Source: Neckera pumila (taxonomy: Eukaryota; Streptophyta; Bryopsida; Hypnales; Neckeraceae). From it: DNA of 64,000 nucleotides. The notes beneath the pieces are model-generated. The model was not told the DNA's origin, searched no databases, and worked only from the letters and a program-made list of their open reading frames with translations. Shown here piece after piece: positions 23,658-33,150 of the stretch (position 1 is its first letter; every line of letters begins with the position of its first letter). The DNA is taken from positions 560,501 through 624,500 of the forward strand of contig OZ018409.1 of assembly GCA_963969595.1 (NCBI GenBank), read 5' to 3'. The position numbers and the translations under genes were made by a program.

Positions 23658-26600
23658 ATGGCTTCATCTTCCACTGTTTCTACAATGGCTGAGATGGCTG
23701 AGCTCCGTGCGCATGGCCTTGGAGTCTCCATTCTCATTCCTATAGGTGAAGATGGATTTGCATCAGTCTCCGCCCTTCACCTTAGCATCAGATTCTCTTT
23801 TTAGGTGAATACCATTTGGGTTGAACGTGAGATTTTTGATCCTGCTACATCTTTGCTTTCCGTAACCATGCGTGAGAATTCTAGGCTTGCCAAAAATGGA
23901 TCAATGGTCTGGGAGTTGGGCGCTGGCAAGTACAGGGTCTATGGGCTCACTGAATCTCAAATGGGGGTAACGACTGAAATCCTTACCCCATTCCAATCGT
24001 CTATTTACACGTTGAACACCCCTCCGTTAGTGAGAGTTAAGAGTGAGCCTGGTGTGCAGCTAATCATTGATCTATCTGATTCCTCCGATGAAGATGCACT
24101 CACTCGCCCTACTCCTCTTGTGAATCCTATTTGTTTGTCCAAGACTCCCACATTTGTCACCCCGTCTCTCTTTTGCCCTGAACCTTCAAATCCTCAAGTA
24201 CCCTCTTCATCCAAATCTTCTAATTGCATTGTTCAATGTCTACGTAGACTAGGTTCTATGCCCGGTAGTAAAAACATCCTCAAAAAGTTAGATTACGATA
24301 GATTGAAAATTGAAGAAGTCAATTACCTTCCCCCACGTTTTGATGGTACTCCAATGTTTGTCCTTCCTCCGGTTGGAGCCTCGTCTTCTCTTACCAAAGC
24401 CAAATCCATGGAGGGCATGGACAAGCGATATGATGGCCATGTCTGGACCAAGACTCAAACCACCAACAGTAGCAACAACCTTGGTCTTGTATTCCGCTCA
24501 TCAACTTGCGTTGGCCACCTTCAGTTCCAGAATCAAAACTGCGACTACCTTCAACGTACTCATCGAACCTCCACGGTGAATGATACCGACTTCCAAGGCT
24601 TTACCAAGGATCTCTTCGCCATTGGTGGTCCCCCGCCAACCAACTCCACTCTTGTCTGCAGGATTTGCAAGGAGCCACCCAAGTGCCTTGAATTTTGCGA
24701 TGCTAAGATCTTCTACGTCCACAGTAAAGACTCTTCTCAGCGAGGTTGCATTCATATCAGCACCCATCGGCACCCCGTCAAGGTTGGTGATTGCAGAGAT
24801 AGCCACAAGCGCATCGATAGACTTATTGAGGAGCACGTTGAGAGGATGCCCCAAGCCACGCATAGCAAAATTGTCCTTGAGGCCAGCAAAGAACTTGTAG
24901 GTGAGTTCCTCCTTTGCAATGATAATGATGCACATCAACTTCTTTCATTAGAAGAACTAGAGCCCGTCTTTGATCGCTGCAAGGAGTTGAATTCTCCTCA
25001 CCTCCGCAATAAGGTTACGACCTTCAAGTACATGCGTAGATTAGGAGTCATGGATGGCATTGCTAAACTTAGGGGAATTAGCACTTGGGCCTACGTTCAG
25101 CGGAATCAATTTCCAGGCCAAGGTGATGAAGTGGATAAAGTCTTCGTCTTCAAGATGTCCGAGGTTGGACCCGGTAGTGGAGTCGATTTGGTTCATCGCA
25201 TGCAACCAGGTGGAGATCTTGAGCATGCGTGGATCATGTTTGATCATGTCAAGCGCGTCTCCAAATGGACCACCATGGCCTACCATGTTTACGATGGGAC
25301 GTACCAACGCATCATGACCATTGCTTGTTGTGACTTCCAATCTGAAGACAAAGATGCTCAAGTGCATTTTTGGCATAACCTCAACCATGTCATGGCTCGG
25401 CACGGAATCCCAAAGCCATACTTCAAAGGATTCATGGCGGATAGTGCACAAGCCAATTGGAATGCCTTGCGCATCGTCTACAGCTCCGGAAATCCCAAGG
25501 TTCCCATCGAAGGGCGCGAGAGGACGTGCTACTTCCACTAGACCCAATCCTTAGAGAAGCACACCAAGCTATATATCAAGTACGACTTGCAAGACCAACA
25601 CAAGCGTCTTTGCCTCCAGTACCGCGACGCCTCGTCTATGCTGGAGGCAGACACAAGGTACCTTGCTATCAAAGCATGGTGGGCATCATCAAATTGCACC
25701 TCTGAGGATGGACTAAGGCATCTTCAGCTTCGGTTGGCCTTTTGGCACTTCCGCTATCGACAATGGGGTGGCTTCATGTAACTGGTATGTTTGTTGACTT
25801 ATCAGTTATCACTTGATGTTTTACTCTTTACTTCTTTCCTAACCTTCTCAGTTTTTTATGCAACCTTTATTTTGTACAGGAGAAAATCATGATGGCTGAG
25901 GAATTTGCAGAGATGCCTAATTGCAATCTTGCCGAATCCATTCACAACAAATGGCTTCAAGCGTCCGGCAACAAGGGTGGCGATCTCTATGTGGCAACTG
26001 TAGACGATTATGTTCGAGCATTCCTCCAAGTTGTGGCTTACCATCAATTTCTGAAAGGTGGCATTGGCGGAGATGGCCCTAGCAAAGAAGAACTCAAGCT
26101 TAGATGCGCTCAACGTCGGGCTCAGCGAACTGGCGATCCGATGGTGCTGCAAAAGGTTCTCCTTGACATGCCCGGCGGTGACAGATTCTACACACGCAAT
26201 CCACACCTCGAAGGCGGCGAGGTCTTCGGATCACAGAAGCGCAAACCTGACACTCCTATTGGAGCCGATGAAGATTCTCACCGCCCCGGCACTGTCAATT
26301 TCTCTCGCCCGCATGTTAGTCAGAGAAATACAAGATCTCATCCTACACCTCTACCTACAATTGTCGAGGAGTCCTCCTTGTTTGTGCAAGAGGTGGCGCC
26401 TCCTTCACCTATTGGATTGGATGTCCGTTGCATCACAGCCATTCAAGAATCTAAAGTTGACGAGAAGCTGTGGCATATTGCTTGCCTTCCTTGTAATTCT
26501 GGAAAGTCTTGTTGGGCTATGCACGCTGTCACTAAGAAGAAATGTACTGCCAAAATCGTCTCCAATGGCAAGAGCACCCCTGCTCCAACCTACTCCGGAT

Positions 26601-27337
26601 TTTGGAACCATTACTCATTCACAAGACCAAGACCCGAGAAGTTCTTCTTCTGCTCAGACGACATTGAGCGTTGGGTGAAAGGCTCGCATCGCAAGTGGGT
26701 GGACAATTTCTCTGCAGACCAGGAAAGACCTCCAATTCCTTCCGTGTGGCCTGTGAAGCTTGGCACTAACCTCACTCGCCCGGAGATCTTGAAGCTCGAG
26801 AATGCCGGCTTCCAATTGCCACAAAAAGAGCGCATAACTCCAACACGACTATTCAACAACTCTGCTCCTCCCCTCGACCTCTCCGGTGTGGATGTTCCAC
26901 CGAATCCTGACTTTTACCTTGTTTCAAGGCAATCTAAGTCTACGCGACGCTCCACCTACGTACCATCAGCAAAGCAGATGCAGATGGTCGCATCTGCTCA
27001 TGCAATGCAAGGAACCATCTTGAAGGTAACAATGATTCCTCGCCCTGGATTTGGGTGTGTTATCAATTTGCAGTCCAAACCTGCTCCAACACAATCAATT
27101 TACCAACTTACAGTGAGCTCCCTCCCCGATTGCACTTGCCCGGCCTTCAAAGACATGATTACCAAATTTGGCCGCAAACGACATTTGTTTCTACATTGTA
27201 AGCATTTATACTTTTTGTTTGTCAAGGTCTCTAATTTAGATCCAGAAGTGAACTTGTTCATTCATACCCCAACCTTTAGCTTCAATGAGGTTAAACTCAT
27301 TTTTGAAGGGGGCCTCTTGACACATTCTACCATCTAG
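23658..27337 (+). pseudogene. Mutator-like transposase with SWIM finger, 2 exons, 3 stops
   Basis: Exon 1 23658-25784, donor CTG|GTATGT, acceptor TACAG|GAGAAA, exon 2 25880-27337. The frame is continuous and totals about 1194 residues. Starts MASSSTVSTMAEMAEL. A CRICKEPPKC knuckle is near residue 333. The presumed RNase-H-fold core has MFDHVKR, CDFQSED, GFMADSAQANWNAL and CYFH*TQSLEKHTK. Exon 2 has NLAESIHNKWLQ and ends with a SWIM zinc finger, CTCPAF...HCKHLYF (CxC...CxH). SWIM fingers with a DDE core are typical of MULE transposases; the exact acidic triad is inferred. In-frame stops: TAG 23802-23804, TAG 25539-25541, TAA 25779-25781. Each needs only one C:G to T:A change from CAG, TGG or CAA. 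Start chosen as the ATG in frame ahead of the first stop. Confidence 0.75.
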
Positions 27338-27659
27338 ACTCATTACCAGCCTAGGATTACTTTATCTTCATATGAATGTAGTCATTTGTTGACCTCACAG
27401 GTTTTTGCTATCTACTCCCTTGAGAAAAAAATTTCGTATTTTATGATTTTTATTCACCGCAAGTCATTGGATTACTATAATTGTTGCCATGTGTTTCTCA
27501 CATTTTCTCACTCTACATGCTAATCTGTAAACCTTCCAAATACACCAATCTCTTTAATTCCTTCTCGACTTCATCCTCCGCATAAGTTCAATTTTGCGTT
27601 TCCCAAGTCTCCAATTAAATCACAAGTTTACAAATTCAGACCTTCATTGTGTTTTAGGC

Positions 27660-27947
27660 CATCAAATTCCACGGTGATAGGTCACAAAAATTAATTATTT
27701 TGAGTTTTTTGGGCCTTAAACTAAATCAAAAGTTTGGAAATTTAGAAATTTTAGATGCCCATTGATTTTTTTTGCCCTCTAATTCCACGGTAATAGGTCA
27801 TAAAATTTTTACTAATTTAAGGAAAACCTTGAATATTCTTTAGAATATTCGAATCTGTCAATAATAAAATCTAAAAATAATAAAAAAATAACATTTTTTT
27901 TTCTTTTGGGCCACTCTTTGCTCTCCACTCTTTGCTCACCGCTCACA
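27660..27947. repeat. Right terminal inverted repeat of the MULE
   Basis: Carries two copies of ATTCCACGGTRATAGGTCA (about 27666 and 27781), inverted relative to the left end. It finishes in CTTTGCTCTCC-type heptamers ending CCGCTCACA. The interval 27341-27660 between the transposase stop and this repeat holds no recognisable gene. Confidence 0.7.
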
Positions 27948-27956
27948 TAGTAGTGT
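27948..27956 (+). repeat. Target-site duplication, right copy
   Basis: TAGTAGTGT directly after the right terminus (CCGCTCACA). Matches 15823-15831 exactly. Confidence 0.85.
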
Positions 27957-28066
27957 CGTCCCAACAGTATCCTCAAGAAAAGAAGGTACATTGTTGACAT
28001 AAACTTGAATTCACATGACAAAGCACGTACAATGAGTTAAAATCAAAAAGGGATTCAAGAACTCAC

Positions 28067-29502
28067 ATCCCAATAAGGCAAAGTGAAGAGCAGTGAATGT
28101 TGTTTCACACTGTTTTGTCTAATAGGATTGTCTTCACTTCCAACTTTACCACCTGCTTTAATCCATCTTTCTCTAGCTTCACCCCGTCTCTTGTGTTCCA
28201 ATCCCAAAACTCTTGCATGTCTAGTACGATGTTCCTATTTGCCGTTGAACGAATCCGTCCTAAATCAAAATGGGTGATTCAACGGCAGATACCGTTGATG
28301 TCCTTGAAATATATTTTTTCTTAAACTCTTCGAGAATATGGATTCCATGTTAGGTCCATTGATAGGGCATCCTTGGTAGCCTTTGGTAGCGCATCCCGAG
28401 ATTAATCCGTAAGCTGGGTAATCATGAATTGTTCAGAGAAGAATCCTCTTCAAAGTGAAAGCCTTTGCCTAGGGACTATCTGACATGTCAACCGCCAGTA
28501 CTCCATCCCAAAGCATGAGAAGTTCATCAACTAGTGGCTCTAAGTATACATCAATGTTAGCGGACTTGACATGAGTAGGGACAGCATGACAAAAAAATGT
28601 TTGGTGACCATCCAATCCGGTAAATTGTAATTCAGTAAAAATACGGGCCATGTTGAATGCCTGGTCGGCTTATCCGCAAAAGGATTCATTCCATCCAGAC
28701 CTAATCCAAGCTTTACATTACTACTTTCATGAAAGAATTGGCTGTCGATTTTTCTGACCTCTTTCCAAGCAGCACTCTGGAGGGGGGTTCTGACTTTTCC
28801 ATCACTTGATGGATTCTTCTCGTGCCACCTCATTAGTGAAGCAAGATCACGACAACGATACATTTGCAGTAGTCTAGGTATTAAAGGAAAATGACAAAGC
28901 ACCTTGATTGGAATTGAATTACTTCCAGGCACGTATCTTGAGAAATTGCACTTCGGACAATGCATTAAGCTTGCTCGATCTTTCCAAAAAAGAACACAAC
29001 CATTGCGGCAAGCATGAATTGTATTGAAAGAGAGACCTAGACGGACTATGAAGCGCTTTGCTGCGTATCTGTTTTTTGGCAATTTGTTAGATGAGGGTAG
29101 CATATCTACTCTCAGAAACGAGAAGAGCTCGTGTATGAACAAGTTATTGACACCATGTAAGTGCGCCAAGTTCATCAGAACTAAGACACACACAAGGGCA
29201 AAAAGCTTCAAACCTGCATACAACGGCACCTAGCTGTCTTTGAACCAGGCCTCCATGTTAGGATCCACATTGTACTTGTCGATTTCAGCTCCCTTGTATT
29301 GCCCATTTTTGTCAGGAACATCTTCAGGGAAGTTGTTTTCTCTTTGCTCATCCACATCTTTGAACCATTTTGAAGCCATTCATTGAAAATCGAATTCTTT
29401 GTCGATAGAATTTTGCGGTGGAGCGTGCATGTCTTTTGGGATATCAAGAGTTATTGTTTCCAGGTTTTCGTATTCAGAGTATTGGAAATCAGAGTCCTCA
29501 GG
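28067..29502 (-). pseudogene. CACTA transposase core exon (TNP2/Transposase_21-like)
   Basis: Recognised by HACRNGCVLFWKD, then MRWHEKN, then LGLDGMNPFADKPTRHSTW, then VFLLNYNLPDWMVTK, then PLVDELLMLWDGVLAVD, then IHDYPAYGLISG and LPLNHPF. All are landmarks of plant CACTA TNP2 proteins in the correct order. Breaks: TGA about 29377, TAG about 29230, a frameshift near 28545, and TAG/TGA codons at the SP*AKAF, LL*TIHDY, HPF*FRT and NGK*EHR positions. The exon starts after GTGCAG at 29503 and ends at the donor GGGAT|GTGAGT (28067/28066). Only about 110 bp of intron remain before the target-site copy of the nested element. Confidence 0.85.
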
Positions 29503-30895
29503 CTGCACACAAGATAGGAAAACAAACATTAAGTCTTCAATTAAGCTACAGGGTATGCAGTAAAGAAAGTCACAGTCATATGTCCCTGAAGTGAAGACAG
29601 ATTTGGAGAGAGAATTGAGAACGACCTAGCATGCGAGAAGGAAGTAGGTGCATGAGCTCCAGACATGGTATTTGCATCCCCTGTGGCTTGGTTCACAGTA
29701 AGGGATACTGGGAAGCTTAAAAAGCATGATGGAACTTTGTTGTAAATTCTTAATGTTAGCTTTGAGTACAAGAACCTCTAATTTTTGGTTTTTATTCAGG
29801 TATTGTTGAAAATGACAGCATATGAGGAAGACGATGGTAATGCAGGGGAAAAATCAGGGGAGTATTTTCAGAATTAAAGATTAGGAAGAGAATACGACGT
29901 GCGGATGTCACCTTCATCCGCATGGGAGGCTGGAGTGCACGAAATATGGAGATTTTTTGAAGACATCTTTCTCACAATGTAGACTTCTCTGTGGCGCATC
30001 GAAGGCAAATAACTTGACGACAGAATGGGAAGTGCGAGGGTTCTTTGGTTACTTACTAGCATTAAATGCAGTAGAAGTGGATCTCGACCATGTCTTCGCA
30101 AATGCGTTTCAACATTTCGTCTCTAGATCGGCCTCCCTCCACCCTTGCATTCATTGCAAGGGCATTTGTAGCTAGCAATTTTCCTCTCGTTTGCTCTAGA
30201 GCGGTCCAAGGCGTTTAGTGTCATTGCGAAAGGGCAAAATCTGTCATCCATTGCAGATGTGGAGGAAGGGATGTAGAATAAGTCTGTCTTACGTATGTCA
30301 TAGTCTAGCTGAAGCAAAAGAGAGTGAGTGGAAAAGGTCTGTCCAGGAAGTGAGGTCGCAATTTTAGGGTTTCACTCTTCAAATGACCAAATTCCGAACA
30401 GGGGTTGTTGTGTATGTTGGTCTTCCAGAAACCCTAGATTTGTAGGTACCTTTTGTGTCCGTTGTGGTAACAACGTTCAATGACGTCATGCGTAAACCTA
30501 TGGCCTCTTATTTTTCTAAAACTCGTTTACACACAGGTCCGGTAGTAAGCTTCAGAGAATATAGTGTGTATAGAAGGATATACTCGAATCTTTTGAGGTG
30601 GACTTGGACAGCCGCAAAGACAACGCAAATCAAAATTACATCATTATTTCTTTGGGATTTCACTGCGTTCGCATAGTCAGTCGTAGTGCTTAGGCACTTC
30701 AAAGCGGAAGTGTTCTCATCCGCGTCAGTTGTGCTCTTGGAAAGAAGGAAAAATTGTCTTGCAAGCGGTCTATTTCTTTCATTCCGTTACAGGCCAGAAG
30801 TTGTGGAGTTCACATCGAACTGGATTTTGGAGCCATACGGACTTACGCACGGACTTCAGGAAGTTCAGAGGTCATTTAAATTTTTGTATCTTCAA

Positions 30896-32153
30896 ATGGA
30901 TTCTAGAGACAAGGCCAATATATACGAGGAGTTGAGGAAAAGGGATGTCCAACGGAATGAGAACTTCATGCGTGAACTCGGATTGCCTATGTCAAGGTGA
31001 AGAAGTTCTGTACCTATTAATGAATTGAGTGTGTTCCAATTGTGAATTAGTCGTTGAATTTGAGAGGATATAGCAAAATCTGATTGTAAAGTGTAAGTAA
31101 TTCTTTATACTTCAAAATGTGGACGACGTCTTTATTTCTCGAATTGCTTGACAGGATGTGCATTTTGCTCTGTTTTCCGGAGCCCTCGAGGTGGAGAAGT
31201 TTAGGAAGTTCCTTCAAAAATGTAGATCCTGCAAAGGTAAGTTTGCATTATTAGAATAATTTCATGGAGGATAGGTAGCGTGTTTCAAGTAGCATAGGTG
31301 TAGCTGTCATTTGGACTGCGGAGCCATTTGCACTATAAATGTGCTTTCTTAAATTTAGACTTGCTGATGTAGTGAAAGCCAAAATTAGTGGTTGTGATTC
31401 TTGATAATGTTGTAGTTTGTATGTTGTCACGTTTATTACTTAGAATATTAAGAAGTGTGGATACAACTTGTACAAGTAGCTCAACATCTTAATTACTTCA
31501 TCATGCTTAGCGTAGTAACAAGTAAGGATCTAGTGGTGCATGTTTATTTCCTTTTTTTGGAATGCTAGAAACGGAGCGACAGAGGCCTTAGTTATTTTTC
31601 TCTATTTTTTTAGATTGGAAGAGCCAATGAAGGTGGCTCCAGTTTGTGGACGTCAAAAGAAGTTTGTTTGTGAACCACGTCGGAGTGCAAGGTCAGCTGG
31701 TTTTCATGAAAGTTTTGTGGAATCAAAAAAATTAAAACAGAGAACTACTTCGTCGATGTATATTAGTGCGTTACTTACTAGAGGACGAGGAGGAGAGGAT
31801 TTCAGAATGGAGGATGAAGGTTATGTTTTGGAGCGTCGAGAGGATGAGGTAACCAGTGATTTTCTACGATTACTTTGTTATTTCAAATTCCAGAAATGCA
31901 GAAAAATTAATTGAAAAGAAGGAATTACTTCTCCGAGATGGTAGAATACCACAGTGGCTATGCAAAGTGGATGCTTACGATGCATGTTTGGTATTTCTTG
32001 AAGAAGATGGAGGAGTACAGAAGCTGCAGAGAAGAGTACATGACAGATGGTTCATTGGAGAGCATTTACAAGGTTCTTGTCAAAATGGAGGTTGAAGGCG
32101 AGGGGACCAATGCTACAAATTTAGTGAAAATGATTTTCAATCACAGATATTGA
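30896..32153 (+). pseudogene. Three-exon small gene head-to-head with the CACTA transposase
   Basis: Exon 1 30896-30996 (MDSRDKANIYEELRKRD, then NENFMRELGLP), exon 2 31614-31848 (CEPRRSARS, RTTSSMYISALLTRGRGGED), exon 3 31902-32153 (MVEYHSGYAKWMLTMHVWYF, EEYMTDGSLESIY). Splice phases fit. One TAA (31908-31910) interrupts exon 3 and would be CAA before C-to-T. The N-terminal phrase 'R..N..F...LGL' and an RRSAR motif are common in plant transposon-associated and nuclear proteins. A further frame with 66 codons (32150-32350, MLPSEGSFNTTSF) may be a frameshifted continuation. It could be the second gene of the CACTA element or an unrelated neighbour. The function is unknown. Confidence 0.4.
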
Positions 32154-32337
32154 AGACCGCATCGACTGCTAGCATGCTACCATCGGAGGGCTCTTTTAAC
32201 ACGACATCCTTCGCTGCTAGATTGCAAGAGATGATTGTGCGTGCTTTGATTCAGTCCACGGGAGGCATAATTCCTCCCACTCCCCTGAATTTCACAAGTA
32301 GTGGTGGCACATCAAGTGGAAGTCCACTTCAAGAAGG

Positions 32338-32585
32338 CCATATTCATTAAAATGAGACAAAGTGTAGTCTCAATTTTATCTTTGACTCAAAGTTAAATCG
32401 TTGTAATTATTTAATTTTGAGGCTATTTGGTAAGTTGAGACTTTCAAATGTTAATATATATAAAAATCTTTGATTGCCCAAAGGTTGCATTCGTAATTTA
32501 TCTTTGACTCAAGGATAAAATCACTAAAACAATTTTAGAATTGAAGTCTCAAAATCACCATTTTGTCTCATTTTAACGAATATGG
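32338..32585. mobile_element. MITE related to the one at 11.45 kb
   Basis: Left end CCATATTCATTAAAATGAGA, right end its inverted copy with one change (TCATTTTAACGAATATGG). The 248 bp include an internal repeated phrase TTTATCTTTGACTCAA. It shares the CCATATTCAYTAAAATGAGA core with the 11454-11881 element. No clear target duplication. Confidence 0.75.
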
Positions 32586-33150
32586 CACTATAAGAAAGCA
32601 TCATTTTGGGGGCGTTAGAATAAAACGTTGATGTTTGGTGGAACAGGACAAAGTCACCTAAGGTTTGGACACGGAATGGTTTAATTGAGATGATGCTGCG
32701 CAGAACTAGCACATGCCACAGTGAAAACGAATGAATGTCTAGAAAGACGAGCATGCTGGGAAAATCATTTGGGAAAGCGTTGCAACCTTTGTTGCAACGT
32801 TAAGAGCAGCTCGTTAGTGCCACGTGGTTTGGCCTCGTTTAGTTGACTTTTGAAAAAGCGCTGCGGGTAGCGTGTGGACGTTCTGTGTAAAATGGAAAGG
32901 AAGACGAGACTCACGAGAGAGGACGGGCAGGTGGCAGCCTTTATTGCCAAAAATTTCAGCGACGTGAGAATTGGAAGAGAAAAGTTTGATTGAAATCTTC
33001 CTATGTCGGGCCAAATTCAGTTACCATCAACGGATGATCTGCATCGAAAGAATAATTCAATTAATTATGGGAAAAATGGAATTCGCTTATTTCAGAAAGT
33101 GGACGACGGTATTGTTCTGCTTTGAATTTGGCTGCCATGTGCCTTGTGGC
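32586..33150. other. Gene-free stretch beginning with a CACTA-like end
   Basis: Immediately after the MITE the plus strand reads CACTATAAGAAAGC, the form of a CACTA-type left terminus. No matching right end was found. The rest has no supportable gene. Confidence 0.3.

Larger units (their letters stand above)
15832..27947. mobile_element. Mutator-like element with ParB-methyltransferase cargo, 12.1 kb
   Basis: Bounded by a 9-bp perfect target duplication. The ends form degenerate inverted repeats. The left begins TGTGAGCGGAGAGCAGAGAG (counting the bases shared with the TSD). The right end's reverse complement reads TGTGAGCGGTGAGC. Further in, left CTATTACCGTGGAAT at about 15942 mirrors right ATTCCACGGTAATAG at about 27783, so the inverted region is at least 150 bp. 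Long inverted repeats, a 9-bp duplication and a SWIM-finger transposase fit the MULE superfamily. It has two divergent genes, the transposase (plus, 23658-27337) and the ParB-methyltransferase-like gene (minus, 22933-16386). It sits in an intron of the CACTA transposase, so it inserted later. Both genes carry three nonsense codons, so this copy is inactive. Confidence 0.85.
13729..30251 (-). pseudogene. CACTA (En/Spm-type) transposase gene, decayed and interrupted
   Basis: This is the transposase of a CMC/CACTA transposon, which would cut and paste the parent element in the nucleus. Domains are in the expected order. An N-terminal zinc-binding exon (30251-30057) carries CPCNECKG and THLRRHGRDP. 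The TNP2/Transposase_21-like exon (29502-28067) follows. The next exon (15713-14796) has LVRHVLDVMHYKKN and the DUF4218-like block. The last exon (14616-13729) holds the DUF4216-like block and an acidic tail. The 12-kb Mutator-like element lies in the intron between 28066 and 15714. Without it, that intron would be about 230 bp. At least ten in-frame stops and two or three frameshifts make the gene dead. The element's own CACTA termini were not located with confidence. Confidence 0.85.

Noticed and set aside
23742..23804. A 60-bp intron removing the first TAG of the MULE transposase
   Set aside because: Splicing there would break the downstream frame. A single nonsense change in a continuous frame is simpler.
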